Assembly: GCA_964561145.1 (NCBI GenBank)
Contig: CAZLNZ010000011.1
Coordinates: forward strand, 1-64,000
Direction: 5' to 3'
DNA: 64,000 nt
From: RUG14300 sp964561145
Lineage (GTDB): Bacteria > Bacillota > Clostridia > Christensenellales > CAG-1252
Numbering within the stretch: the stretch's first letter is position 1; every line of letters begins with the position of its first letter. A program made the translations under genes and the position numbers. Of the stretch, positions 43,148 through 52,849 are shown piece after piece. The notes under the pieces were generated by a model. That model worked only from the letters and a program-made list of their open reading frames with translations, searched no databases and had not been told where the DNA came from.

Positions 43148-44482
43148 TTATTCGTTTGTTGTGTCCGTTGGTTCTTGATTTAATGTTTGTTCCGAGTTGT
43201 CTGATATATCGGTTGCGGAGGCGAGAATTGCGGCTCCGTCCGGAGAAAGTGTTAGGGCTTTTTCCTTCTTATAGGTTAGTTTTAGTAGCATCGGAACAAT
43301 GAAAGAGGATATTATTATTAGAATAAGTATAAAAGGGTAAATCCCTTTATCTACCATTCCGTAGTCAACACCCTTTTGAGTACATACCAACACAACCTCT
43401 GCTCTTGCCATCATTCCTATACCTGCCCTTAAGGAGTCCTTTATTCCGCATTTGAACATCATGGCACCTAAACCGCAGCCTATGAATTTTCCTAATAATG
43501 CTACGATTATATAGCATACGCCGAAGCCTATCATTGTGGCGGTTATACCTGAAAAGTCGCTGTTGATTCCTATGTTTGCAAAGAACACAGGCGAGAATAC
43601 CAAATAGCAGCAAGACTCTACCTTGTAATCAACATAATTTGTGTCCCTCATGCCGGAAAGCAAAAGTCCTGCAAAGAATGCTCCTGTTATATCTGCGATT
43701 CCGAATACTGCCTCTGAAAGGTATGCAAATAAGAAGCATACGCCAAAGCTTAATACCGCAACTCTTCTATGCTCGGGGAAATGATCTTCTAGTTTCTTAA
43801 AGAAAAATCTGATCAACAAGCCTGCTCCGACTATAAAGACTATATAAACGACTATCTTGATAATTACGGCTAATGCTTCCATTCCACCATGGAAATACGG
43901 AGCAAGCGCACTTCCTAATAGATCTTCGCTACCTGAGCCTTGTCCTGCCAATCCGCTTACGAGAGAGATTAGTACAACGCCTATAACGTCGTCGATAATT
44001 GCCGCCGATACGATTGCAGTACCAATCGGGCTATTAAGCTTGCCCATTTCTTTGAGGGTTGCAACGGTGATGGAAACGGAGGTTGCGGTGATAATTACTC
44101 CGTAAAATAACTGTGAATATATTCCGCTCGAAGGGAAAAATAACCATGCAAGAAGGGTTCCCATGCCCAGCGGGACTACTACGCCTAAAATCGTAATAAC
44201 GACGGCTTCGGCACCTGTCGATTTTATAACCTTTATATCGGTATCCATTCCCGCAGAAAACATGATCAAAATAACGCCTATTTTGGCGATAAACCCTAAG
44301 CCGTCCTTTACATCGGCGGTGATTAACGATTGATTTGGAATGTATTGAACTAAGCCTATTATAACGCCGGCTAAAAGCATTGCTACAACCTGCGGTAAAC
44401 CTATCTTCTTTAAGCCTAAGCCTAAAAGCTTGGACAGAATAAGTATTAACGCAAGAGGAAGTAATATCTTATAATAATCCAT
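43148..44482 (-). CDS. CPA2-family cation:proton antiporter (Kef/NapA type)
   Basis: Exchanges protons for Na+ or K+ across the cytoplasmic membrane. 444 residues with about 12-13 helices and no TrkA-type nucleotide-binding domain. The core has the family segments QVVAMLLAGVIIGL, GVILIMFSAGMDTD and AAIIDDVIGVVLISL, with the DD pair of the ion site (about residue 168). The C-terminal ~40 residues are hydrophilic. No clear GGAGG before the ATG at 44482 (AAGAAGG is nearby). Single gene, diverging from argS across 209 bp. Na+ versus K+ cannot be told from sequence. Confidence 0.88.
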   Translation of the reverse strand: MDYYKILLPLALILILSKLLGLGLKKIGLPQVVAMLLAGVIIGLVQYIPNQSLITADVKDGLGFIAKIGVILIMFSAGMDTDIKVIKSTGAEAVVITILGVVVPLGMGTLLAWLFFPSSGIYSQLFYGVIITATSVSITVATLKEMGKLNSPIGTAIVSAAIIDDVIGVVLISLVSGLAGQGSGSEDLLGSALAPYFHGGMEALAVIIKIVVYIVFIVGAGLLIRFFFKKLEDHFPEHRRVAVLSFGVCFLFAYLSEAVFGIADITGAFFAGLLLSGMRDTNYVDYKVESCCYLVFSPVFFANIGINSDFSGITATMIGFGVCYIIVALLGKFIGCGLGAMMFKCGIKDSLRAGIGMMARAEVVLVCTQKGVDYGMVDKGIYPFILILIIISSFIVPMLLKLTYKKEKALTLSPDGAAILASATDISDNSEQTLNQEPTDTTNE

Positions 44483-44633
44483 ATCCTACCTTCTTTATCT
44501 ATGAGGTCGAGCCTCGGTAACTTTCATTTACAGTTGTTTTTTCAAACGGCATAATTGTTACATCATTTCCTTTTTATGTCAAGTGTTTTGGCTAGTTTGA
44601 TAAACCTTTTGTTTTCAATCGAGGTAATCTCCG

Positions 44634-44662
44634 TTGACAATAATCGGTCGTGGTCTTATAAT
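44634..44662 (+). promoter_or_regulatory. Sigma-A promoter of argS
   Basis: Perfect TTGACA (44634-44639), 17-nt spacer, perfect TATAAT (44657-44662), 29 bp before the ATG. No T-box leader fits in that space. Confidence 0.8.
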
Positions 44663-44691
44663 AATAGTAATAATAAAGTTTAGGAGTATTT

Positions 44692-46428
44692 ATGGATATT
44701 TACGAGCTTGCTTCCTCTAGAATATTGGAAAAGATAAAAAGCTATTTGAAAGAAGTGCACGATGTGGAACTTCCCGATTCCGCAATCTGTACTGTTCCCC
44801 CTACAACAGAGTTTGGAGAGCTTGCCACCAATTCTGCAATGGTTTTGGCAAGAGCACTAAAACGTGCTCCTCGTCAAATCGCAGAAGAGTTGTTGCCTCA
44901 AATCTCATCCCTTGATTTTGTTAAATCGGCAGAAATTGCAGGTCCCGGTTTTATCAATATTCGCTTTAAGGAAAAATTTTGGGACGAGTTCCTTAATGCG
45001 GTTATAGAGGACGGCTTCTCCTTTGGAGATGTTGTAAGGGATAATCCTGAAAAAATCAATGTCGAGTTCGTTTCAGCCAATCCTACCGGTCCGTTGCATG
45101 TCGGACACTGTCGTGGAGCAATACTTGGTAATTCCATTGCAAATATTCTAAAAAAGGCAGGATATTCGGTTACTAAAGAATACTATGTTAACGACCATGG
45201 GAATCAAATCGCCAATCTTTTGGACTCCGTACAATATCGCTATATGCAACAGTGCGGCTTGAGACTTGATGAGCCTGTGCCCGATAATTGTTATCCCGGG
45301 GCGTATATTACCGACTTTGCAAAAGGACTTTTTTCTCAATACGGAGATCAATATAAAAACAGCTCCAGAGAGGAATTCTATGCTTTGTTTAAAAAGGCAA
45401 CCGTTGACCATATGCTTGACCTTATAAGGGATAATCTTAACGGCTTAGGTATCGTGTTCGATCTCTTTACAAGCGAAACCGACTTGGTTGATCAGGGTAA
45501 GGTTAACGCTTCCCTTGACCGTTTGAAGGAAATGAACTTGATATATAAGGGCAAAATCCCACGTCCTGTCGAAGCCATACAAGAGGATGAGGAGTATGAA
45601 GTTGAGCAATTGCTGTTCCGTTCCTCTGCCTTTGGTGATACCTCGGATAGAGTTGTGGTAAAAGCGGACGGAGAATTGACATACTTTGCATCGGATATAG
45701 CATATCACTACGATAAATATCAAAGAGGATTCTCGAGACTTATAGATATTTGGGGAGCAGACCATATCGGCTACATCCCGAGAATGCAGTCGGCACTTGC
45801 CGCAATTACCGAAAGCAAGGCGAAATTGGATGTCTTGTTGTGTCAAATGGTCAACCTCGAGAAAGACGGTGAGCCTTTCAAAATGAGCAAGAGAGCGGGT
45901 ACGTATGTTCTTTTAACGGATGTTTTGGAGGAGATAGATCCGGATATCTTCAAAATTTACATGCTATCCCGTAACCCGGAAAGCCAAGTTACCTTTGACC
46001 TTGTCAAACTTTCAAGAGAGGCACAGGGAAGTGTTGTATTTTATATTCAATACGCTTTTGCAAGAACGAATTCTTTGCTCGGCAAGTATAAAGAAGTGTT
46101 CGGAAAAGATTACGTTGAGGAGAGTGTTACCGACTTCTATGAGAATGCTAGTATAGAAGAACGTAAACTTTTGAACTCGATTGCAAGTTTCCCTTCAATT
46201 TTAAGAACCTCTGCAGACAAACTTGTTACCCATTTAATCGTCAACTATATTTCTGAGCTCAGCGGATTGTTCCATTCGTACTGGAATACCGGCAGAAAGA
46301 TAATCGATGCCGACAATGAAGAGTTGAGCAGAAAAAATCTTGCACTTATAACGGCTGTTCGTAATACTTTAGGTAGCGGACTTTCGGCACTAGGTGTTGA
46401 GCCAAGAGCATTTATGTCTAAAAAATAA
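44692..46428 (+). CDS. argS: Arginyl-tRNA synthetase
   Basis: Charges tRNA-Arg. 578 residues, a normal class I enzyme. The N-terminal Arg-tRNA-synthetase additional domain is at ~1-95. The HIGH motif is SANPTGPLHVGHCRGA (~residue 128), the KMSKS motif is FKMSKRAGTYVLL (~396), and the C-terminal anticodon-binding domain starts at ~455 (FYIQYAFARTNSLLG). AGGAG lies 7 nt upstream of the ATG. It is a single transcription unit with its own promoter and terminator. Confidence 0.97.
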   Translation: MDIYELASSRILEKIKSYLKEVHDVELPDSAICTVPPTTEFGELATNSAMVLARALKRAPRQIAEELLPQISSLDFVKSAEIAGPGFINIRFKEKFWDEFLNAVIEDGFSFGDVVRDNPEKINVEFVSANPTGPLHVGHCRGAILGNSIANILKKAGYSVTKEYYVNDHGNQIANLLDSVQYRYMQQCGLRLDEPVPDNCYPGAYITDFAKGLFSQYGDQYKNSSREEFYALFKKATVDHMLDLIRDNLNGLGIVFDLFTSETDLVDQGKVNASLDRLKEMNLIYKGKIPRPVEAIQEDEEYEVEQLLFRSSAFGDTSDRVVVKADGELTYFASDIAYHYDKYQRGFSRLIDIWGADHIGYIPRMQSALAAITESKAKLDVLLCQMVNLEKDGEPFKMSKRAGTYVLLTDVLEEIDPDIFKIYMLSRNPESQVTFDLVKLSREAQGSVVFYIQYAFARTNSLLGKYKEVFGKDYVEESVTDFYENASIEERKLLNSIASFPSILRTSADKLVTHLIVNYISELSGLFHSYWNTGRKIIDADNEELSRKNLALITAVRNTLGSGLSALGVEPRAFMSKK

Positions 46429-46449
46429 GGTATATTGTCTTAAAAAATG

Positions 46450-46483
46450 TATCGGTTGATACTTTATCAACCGATATTTTTTG
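46450..46483 (+). terminator. Intrinsic terminator of argS
   Basis: TATCGGTTGATA-CTT-TATCAACCGATA, a 12-bp perfect stem followed by six T residues. Confidence 0.9.
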
Positions 46484-46670
46484 TATACACTTAATCAAGG
46501 TAATATTTACAGATAAGATCTAAGTCCTCTAAAAAATTCACCTTACGTCATTTGAACCGATTTATAAGGATGAGGTTAGTACAATAATTCGCATTAGATA
46601 TTAAAGTTAATGCCATGGTACAAAAAAAGAACATCAAGATATGTTGCTAATGCGGTAATACGGTTATCTA

Positions 46671-46922
46671 ATTGTAGGGCGGGGGCTCGTCTCCCGCCGA
46701 AATCCTCTTTACACTACGGTGTGTGCCACACCTACAGTCCCTATGTCTTTTCGCTTCGCTCAAATCCACCTCCCCTTACACGGTTGAGGCTTTTTCTGCG
46801 GATTCTAATTCATCATACGTAGGGCAGGCGGCAAGGTTTACTCCGCATCATTAAAAACGACAGATATAAAAGTTAACAATTGCTGCTAGAAAAAATTGCA
46901 AGAGAACATATCTAAAATGTCA
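46671..46922 (+). repeat. Long intergenic repeat, copy 2
   Basis: Begins ATTGTAGGGCGGGGGCTCGT and matches copy 1 (32902-33153) along most of its length, including CGGATTCTAATTCATCATAC. Ends next to a remnant of the short repeat (TCTAAAATGTCA). It lies between argS and gyrA, which converge here. Confidence 0.8.
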
Positions 46923-46933
46923 ATCCTGAATAT

Positions 46934-47050
46934 TTTTTTCAAGCGACTTTATATATAAAGTTGAAACTTTTTCAAGCGAGTTTGTGTGTAAAGTTGAAAC
47001 TTTTTCAAGCGAGTTTTATAAAAGCGAGTCAATTTTTTCCGAACGAGTTT
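46934..47050. repeat. Short tandem repeats TTTTTCAAGCGA…AAAGTTGAAAC
   Basis: Two and a half units of about 33 bp: TTTTTCAAGCGAGTTTGTGT followed by GTAAAGTTGAAAC, with variants before and after it. Purpose unknown. Confidence 0.6.
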
Positions 47051-47079
47051 GTTTAACGAAGGTGCTAACTGCAATGAAA

Positions 47080-47106
47080 AAGGCTCACCTTTTGCGATGA
47101 GCCTTA
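47080..47106 (-). terminator. Intrinsic terminator of gyrBA
   Basis: On the minus strand AAGGCTCA and TGAGCCTT pair across a 10-nt loop and are followed by TTTC; 34 bp after the gyrA stop. Confidence 0.75.
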
Positions 47107-47139
47107 CTAATGTTTGATAAATGTTTGCAAGTTCTAGAA

Positions 47140-49704
47140 TTATTCTCCGTCAGGAACCTCGTTATTTGGCACTTCTTCTGCGTTTTGTTCGACTACGGTT
47201 TCCTCTTTTACAGCCTCTTCATCGGAGGTCGTTTCTTCCGGAGTTTCTTCTTCGAGATGAGGCGCGATAGCTATAGATTTAACTTTACCGTCACCGACAT
47301 TCATAATGCGGACACCTTGGCTTACTCTGCCGATCTTGCTTATTTCCGATATTGCCGTTCTGATCATTATTCCGGTATCGGTGATAAGGAGTACATCGTC
47401 TTCGGGGTTGACCATGGTTATTGCGGCAATGTTTCCCGTCTTTTCATTGAATACACCTGCCATAACGCCTTTGCCGGCTCTTCCCTGTACACGATAATCG
47501 GATATATCCGTTCTCTTTCCGTATCCCTTTTCGGTGATTGTAAGCACCTCTTGTCCTTCTTTTATCAAGGAGATGTCAACGATATAGTCGCCTTCGTCCA
47601 TGTCCATACTCTTTACACCATAGGCTGTACGACCCATAACACGGACTCCGTTTTCGTTGAAACGAATACATTTTCCCTTAGAGGATGCCATTAGTAGCTC
47701 TTCTCCGCCCATCGTTACGCAAACGCCTACAAGCAAGTCGTCCTCGTCCATCTTGATTGCAATTTTTCCGCTGTTTCTGATGCTTTCGAATTCGGATAGG
47801 TTACATCTCTTGATTTTACCGTTTCTTGTTGCAAGAACCAAGTGACCGCTCATTTCCTGTTCGTGGGTGATGGGTAGGATAGTTGTAATAAACTCGCCGT
47901 CATCGATGTTGATGAGGTTATTAACCGTTCTGCCTCTGCTACCCTTGCCCGATTCGGGAACTTGATAGCCTCTTAATACATAACACTTGCCCTTGTTGCT
48001 GAAGAAGTATAAATCGTCGTGTGTCGAGCAAAGGAATACGTCCTCGATAAAGTCGTTATCTTTGGCTTTGTGCGCGGTAACTCCAACTCCGCCTCTGTGT
48101 TGTGCCTTGTACTCTTGTGCGGGATATCTCTTGATATAGTTCTCGTGAGTAAGGGTAATAACGATATCTTCCTTTGCGATAAGGTCGTCAATGTCTATTT
48201 CGCTATAATCGAGGGTTAATTCGCTTCTTCTGTCTTGATTGTACTTTTCCTTGATTTCCGATAGCTCTTTGATGATAACTTCGTCCACGAGTTTAGGATC
48301 TCCGAGAATAGCGGTATACTCTGCTATTGCAACTTCTATTGCAGCCAACTCCTCTTTGATCTTATCGACTTCGATAGCCGTCAATCTTTGCAAACGAATT
48401 TCAAGTATAGCATTTGCTTGCTTTTCGGATAATGCAAAGCGGTCCATCAGCTTTTGTTGAGCTTCTGCTTTATCTCTTGAAGACTTGATGAGTTCGATAA
48501 CTTCGTCAATGTTTTGTTGCGCGATCAATAAGCCTTGCAGAATATGCTCTCTTTCCTTTGCTTTGTCTAGATCGAAACGGGTACGTCTAACGATAATCTC
48601 TTGTTGGAAAAGGATATAACTAGCAAGTATCTCCTTAAGGTTCATTACGGTAGGAACTCCGTTCCTTAGTGCCAAGAATATCATCGGGAAGGATACTTGC
48701 AAATTGGTGTGCTTGAATAATTGATTGAGTACAACCTGGGCATTGGCATCCTTTTTGATGTCGATAACTATTCTCATACCCTTACGGTCGGATTCGTCGT
48801 TGATGTCGGAGACGCCCTCTAATCTCTTATCCTTTACCATATCGGCAATGTATTTGATAAGGTTGGCTTTGTTGACCTGATAGGGGAGCTCGTGAACCAA
48901 AATACGGCTTCTGCCGTTCTCCTCAACGATTTCGGTTTGTGCTCTTATAATACAGCCGCCTCTTCCGGTGCGGTATGCCTTACGCATGTTTTCGATGCCC
49001 AAAACAAGTCCTCCTGTGGGGAAATCGGGGCAAGGAACGTATTTACATAAATCCTCGATGTCGATATCGGGATTGTTGATCAAAGCGATTGTAGCGTTGA
49101 TTACCTCTCCGAGATTGTGAGGAGGGATACTTGTTGCCATACCGACTGCGATACCGTCGGAACCGTTGACCAAGAGGTTGGGGAATCTTGCGGGAAGTAC
49201 CGTAGGTTGCATTAGAGTATCGTCGAAGTTGGGATAAAAATCAACGGTTTTCTTATCGATATCTCTTAGCATTTCCGCAGCGATTTTGGAAAGTTTTGCC
49301 TCGGTATATCTTTGTGCGGCGGCAGGGTCTCCGTCAACGGAACCGAAGTTTCCTTGACCTTGAACCAGAGGGCAGCGGATAGAAAAGTCCTGTGCCAGTC
49401 TTACCAATGCATCATATACGGCAGTGTCTCCGTGGGGGTGATATTTACCTAAAACGTCACCGACTATTCTTGCGCATTTTCTGGTAGGCTTTTCAAAGTC
49501 GAGACCCAATTCGTTCATTGCGAAAAGTATTCTACGATGAACCGGCTTTAATCCGTCTCTGACGTCGGGGATGGCACGTGAAACGTTTACAGCCATTGCA
49601 TAAGCAATAAAGCTATGCTTCATTTCGTGCTCAACGTCTACCTTGATTATTTTGGTATTGTCCTGTATGTTTTCGTATTCTTTGTGGAATTTGTTTTTAC
49701 TCAT
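47140..49704 (-). CDS. gyrA: DNA gyrase subunit A
   Basis: Cuts and rejoins DNA to add negative supercoils, working with GyrB. 854 residues. The winged-helix core has IPDVRDGLKPVHRRILFAM and the quinolone-resistance region HPHGDTAVYDALVRLAQDFS, with Thr where E. coli has Ser83. The catalytic Tyr is in AAAQRYTEAKLSKIA. The C-terminal beta-pinwheel carries a GyrA box, QGRAGKG (usual QRRGGKG), so it should wrap DNA. The last ~45 residues form an acidic tail (rich in Glu/Thr/Val). AGGTGA precedes the ATG at 49704. It is 10 bp behind gyrB in one operon. Confidence 0.97.
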   Translation of the reverse strand: MSKNKFHKEYENIQDNTKIIKVDVEHEMKHSFIAYAMAVNVSRAIPDVRDGLKPVHRRILFAMNELGLDFEKPTRKCARIVGDVLGKYHPHGDTAVYDALVRLAQDFSIRCPLVQGQGNFGSVDGDPAAAQRYTEAKLSKIAAEMLRDIDKKTVDFYPNFDDTLMQPTVLPARFPNLLVNGSDGIAVGMATSIPPHNLGEVINATIALINNPDIDIEDLCKYVPCPDFPTGGLVLGIENMRKAYRTGRGGCIIRAQTEIVEENGRSRILVHELPYQVNKANLIKYIADMVKDKRLEGVSDINDESDRKGMRIVIDIKKDANAQVVLNQLFKHTNLQVSFPMIFLALRNGVPTVMNLKEILASYILFQQEIIVRRTRFDLDKAKEREHILQGLLIAQQNIDEVIELIKSSRDKAEAQQKLMDRFALSEKQANAILEIRLQRLTAIEVDKIKEELAAIEVAIAEYTAILGDPKLVDEVIIKELSEIKEKYNQDRRSELTLDYSEIDIDDLIAKEDIVITLTHENYIKRYPAQEYKAQHRGGVGVTAHKAKDNDFIEDVFLCSTHDDLYFFSNKGKCYVLRGYQVPESGKGSRGRTVNNLINIDDGEFITTILPITHEQEMSGHLVLATRNGKIKRCNLSEFESIRNSGKIAIKMDEDDLLVGVCVTMGGEELLMASSKGKCIRFNENGVRVMGRTAYGVKSMDMDEGDYIVDISLIKEGQEVLTITEKGYGKRTDISDYRVQGRAGKGVMAGVFNEKTGNIAAITMVNPEDDVLLITDTGIMIRTAISEISKIGRVSQGVRIMNVGDGKVKSIAIAPHLEEETPEETTSDEEAVKEETVVEQNAEEVPNNEVPDGE

Positions 49705-49714
49705 AATAATTCAC

Positions 49715-51625
49715 CTATATATCCAAGTCGTCTACAAGAGTTGCGTTCTCTTCGATAAACTTACGTCTTAATTCGGGTTGCTCTCCCATAAGAATCGTGA
49801 AGATTTCATCGGCTTTGATTGCGTCTTCCATGGTAACCTGAACCAATGTCCTCGAAGCGGGGCTCATTGTGGTCTCCCAGAGCTGTTCGTCGTTCATCTC
49901 GCCCAATCCTTTAAAGCGTTGTAAATCGCCGCTCTTGCGTCCGTTTTCGGCATAATACGCCTCGAGTGCGGCATCGTCATAGAAGTACAGTATTTGTTTG
50001 CCCTTTGCGATTTTGTAAAGGGGCGGTTGTGCGATGTAAACGTGACCGGTTTCGATCAATGGTTTCATATAGCGGAAGAAGAATGTGAGCATTAGGATAC
50101 GAATGTGGGAACCGTCAACATCGGCATCGGTCATTATGATGATTTTGTTGTAGCGAAGCTTACTTTCGTTGAAATCCTCTCCGATGTTACAACCGAAGGC
50201 TGTAATCATGCTCTTGATTTCTTCATTTTCCAAGGCTCTGTGTACTCTAACCTTTTCAACATTGAGGATTTTACCTCTAAGCGGTAAAATTGCTTGGAAA
50301 CGGCGATCGCGTCCCGTTTTTGCAGTACCGCCTGCCGAATCTCCCTCGACTATAAATATTTCGCATTTGGAAGGGTCTTTTTCCGAGCAATCGGAAAGTT
50401 TGCCGGGAAGGGAAGCACCGTCAAGCGGACTTTTTCTTCTAGCCTCTTCTCTGGCTTTTCTTGCAGCCTCTCTGGCTTTTTGTGCATTGAGAGACCTTTC
50501 GATTAATACTTTGCTTTCCTTCGGATGCTCTTCCAGGTATGTTCCGAACATCTCGGTAACGATACGAGAAACGAAGGTTCTCATTTCAGAGTTGCCGAGC
50601 TTTGTCTTGGTTTGTCCTTCGAACTGAGGGTTTTCAAGTTTTACGCTTATTACGCAAACAAGACCCTCTCTTACGTCTTCACCGCTTAGGGCATCGTTTT
50701 CCTTGAGCAGTCCTGCCTTCTTTCCGTAAGCGTTTATTACTCTTGTCAAAGAGGTTTTGAAACCGTCTAAATGAGTTCCGCCTTCTTCGGTGTTTATGTT
50801 GTTTGCAAAGGCTAAAATGGTTTCGTTATAGGTATCGTTGTATTGCAGTGCGAACTCAACCTCGCCATGCTCGGATTGTCCGTCAAAATAGAGGACGTCT
50901 TGGAACATTGCTTCATGCATTCCGTTAAGCTCTTTGACGAACTCTACGATACCGCCTTCGAATCTGAAGAGATCTTCTTTTACGGGATCCTCTCTGTAAT
51001 CTTTGAAGTCGATTGTCAAGCCTTTATTGAGATAAGCAAGCTCTTTCAATCTTTTATACAGGGTTTTATAGTTAAAATTAAGGGTTTCGAATATTTGATC
51101 GTCGGGATAGAAACTGACAGTGGTACCTGTTTCGTCCGTATCTCCTATTATCTTCAATCTGTCGTCGGGAATTCCTCTGTGATAGTCTTGTGCGAAAATG
51201 TGCCCGTTCTGTTTTACTTCAACGTGAAGCCATTCGCTCAAAGCATTGACTACGGATAAACCGACGCCGTGCAAGCCACCGCTTATTTTATAGCCTCCGC
51301 CACCGAATTTACCGCCTGCATGTAGTTTTGTTAAAACCAATTCAACAGCGGAAATGCCTTCCTTTTCCTTGATACCGGTAGGGATACCTCTTCCGTTGTC
51401 GGAAACTGTAACCGAGCCGTCTTTGTTGATGTATATGCTTATTGTATCGCAGAAGCCGCTTAATGCCTCATCGATACTGTTGTCTACGATTTCGTAAACC
51501 AAATGGTGCAGACCTCTTTCGTCTGTAGAGCCGATGTACATACCCGGTCTTACTCTGACCGGTTCCAAGCCCTCTAGAACTTGAATTTGCTCTTGACCGT
51601 AATCTTGATTAACCTTAGTTTCCAT
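49715..51625 (-). CDS. gyrB: DNA gyrase subunit B
   Basis: ATPase subunit of gyrase. 636 residues, the short (Gram-positive type) form. The GHKL ATPase domain shows VYEIVDNSIDEALSGFCD, DNGRGIPTG and GGLHGVGLSVVNALS. The Toprim domain shows the catalytic EGDSAGG (~residue 430) and the metal-binding TDADVDGSHIR (~500). The C-terminus has the family segment RFKGLGEMNDEQLWETTM. CGGAGG lies upstream of the ATG at 51625. It diverges from recF across 159 bp and has its own sigma-A promoter. Confidence 0.97.
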   Translation of the reverse strand: METKVNQDYGQEQIQVLEGLEPVRVRPGMYIGSTDERGLHHLVYEIVDNSIDEALSGFCDTISIYINKDGSVTVSDNGRGIPTGIKEKEGISAVELVLTKLHAGGKFGGGGYKISGGLHGVGLSVVNALSEWLHVEVKQNGHIFAQDYHRGIPDDRLKIIGDTDETGTTVSFYPDDQIFETLNFNYKTLYKRLKELAYLNKGLTIDFKDYREDPVKEDLFRFEGGIVEFVKELNGMHEAMFQDVLYFDGQSEHGEVEFALQYNDTYNETILAFANNINTEEGGTHLDGFKTSLTRVINAYGKKAGLLKENDALSGEDVREGLVCVISVKLENPQFEGQTKTKLGNSEMRTFVSRIVTEMFGTYLEEHPKESKVLIERSLNAQKAREAARKAREEARRKSPLDGASLPGKLSDCSEKDPSKCEIFIVEGDSAGGTAKTGRDRRFQAILPLRGKILNVEKVRVHRALENEEIKSMITAFGCNIGEDFNESKLRYNKIIIMTDADVDGSHIRILMLTFFFRYMKPLIETGHVYIAQPPLYKIAKGKQILYFYDDAALEAYYAENGRKSGDLQRFKGLGEMNDEQLWETTMSPASRTLVQVTMEDAIKADEIFTILMGEQPELRRKFIEENATLVDDLDI

Positions 51626-51701
51626 ATGTCCTCCGTTTTTGCCGATTATGGTTAAAAATCAACGCACACACACGCGTGCGTATAATAGTATTAATAATAT
51701 T

Positions 51702-51731
51702 ATTATACTATAATAAAGAACGTCTTTGCAA
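51702..51731 (-). promoter_or_regulatory. Sigma-A promoter of gyrBA
   Basis: On the minus strand TTGCAA (51726-51731), 18-nt spacer, perfect TATAAT (51702-51707). The leader of about 70 nt contains an alternating purine-pyrimidine run (CGCACACACACGCGTGCG near 51663-51680). Confidence 0.65.
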
Positions 51732-51749
51732 TTAAAAAGAGGAAAATTA

Positions 51750-51778
51750 TTGATTTTTTAATCTAATCGGGGTAAAAT
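51750..51778 (+). promoter_or_regulatory. Sigma-A promoter of recF (leaderless transcript)
   Basis: TTGATT (51750-51755), 17-nt spacer, TAAAAT (51773-51778). The recF ATG is only 7 nt after the -10 box, so transcription should start at or next to the start codon; no ribosome site is present. Confidence 0.6.
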
Positions 51779-51784
51779 AATGGT

Positions 51785-52849
51785 ATGGAAATTACCGACC
51801 TTTCTTTGCGTTCTTATAGAAACCACCTTGACGCCGATTTTCACTTTACGGAAGGAATAAACGTTATCGAGGGAGCTAATACCGTAGGCAAGACCAATCT
51901 TGTCGAGGCGGTCTATTTTTGTGGTTTCGGTAAAAGCCCGAAGAGTGTAAAGGACAAGGATTTGGTTACCTGGGGAAAAAGTGAAGCAAAAATAAGCTTG
52001 ACCCTTCAAAAAAAATATCGAAAAGGAAAAATCGAAGCACTGATTTCCTCTAACGGTCAAAAGCGTATTGCCATAGACAATGCGGGTATATCGAGACTTG
52101 CCGAACTTGTAGGGTATTTGAATGTTGTTTATTTTTCACCGGATGAGATGAAGATGATTAAGGAAAGTCCTGCGGAAAGAAGGAGATTTTTGGATATTGC
52201 CTTGTCGGGACAATCCCGCTCCTATTTGTATGATTTGTCTGACTATGTGAAGATTCTAAATAACAGAAATGCTCTTTTAAAAGCTCAAACGGGGAAGTAT
52301 CTGGATAATACCCTTCCCATATGGGATTTACAGCTTGCCAAAAAGGGAGGAGAAATAATCAGAAAACGCTGCTCCTTTATAGAAACCCTTTCTCCGATTG
52401 TTAAAGAGATATATTTAAATATAGCGAAAAACGGCGAAATTTTAAACATAGCATACGATTGCGATGTCGAACTCGACGATCCCGAAAATTCAATTTTAGA
52501 CGCCCTTTTAGCGGCTAGAGAAAAGGATATAAGACTCGGATATACCACGGTCGGGCCGCATCGTGACGATTTAGCCGTCAAAATTAACGACATCGATATA
52601 CGCAACTTCGGTTCTCAAGGACAACAGCGTACGGCGGCATTGGCAATTAAGCTTGCAGAGGTCAAATGTATAGAAGATAATATAAAGGAAAAGCCTGTTC
52701 TTATCCTAGACGACGTCTTGTCCGAGCTTGACCCGTCCAGACGGGAAAATCTATTGACACTTGCCTCCTCTGTACAAACGTTGTTAACTTGTACCGATTT
52801 TACCGAAAACGAAGCTTATATTAAAAACAGAATACATCTAACAAAATAA
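51785..52849 (+). CDS. recF: DNA replication/repair protein RecF
   Basis: SMC-like ATPase that, with RecO and RecR, loads RecA at gapped DNA. 354 residues, normal length. Walker A is GANTVGKTNLVEAVYF (~residue 34; the usual GxNGxGKT has Thr for the middle Gly). ABC signature is FGSQGQQRTAALAIKLAEVK (~280) and Walker B is PVLILDDVLSELDPSRR (~305). The start is at 51785; there is no GGAGG upstream and the -10 box is directly adjacent. It is the divergent neighbour of gyrB rather than following dnaN, and the stop codon lies inside its terminator stem. Confidence 0.95.
   Translation: MEITDLSLRSYRNHLDADFHFTEGINVIEGANTVGKTNLVEAVYFCGFGKSPKSVKDKDLVTWGKSEAKISLTLQKKYRKGKIEALISSNGQKRIAIDNAGISRLAELVGYLNVVYFSPDEMKMIKESPAERRRFLDIALSGQSRSYLYDLSDYVKILNNRNALLKAQTGKYLDNTLPIWDLQLAKKGGEIIRKRCSFIETLSPIVKEIYLNIAKNGEILNIAYDCDVELDDPENSILDALLAAREKDIRLGYTTVGPHRDDLAVKINDIDIRNFGSQGQQRTAALAIKLAEVKCIEDNIKEKPVLILDDVLSELDPSRRENLLTLASSVQTLLTCTDFTENEAYIKNRIHLTK

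Noticed and set aside
44485..44691. Possible T-box leader before argS.
   Set aside because: The sigma-A promoter lies 29 bp before the ATG, leaving no room for a T-box, and no specifier or AGGGUGGNACCGCG-type box is seen.
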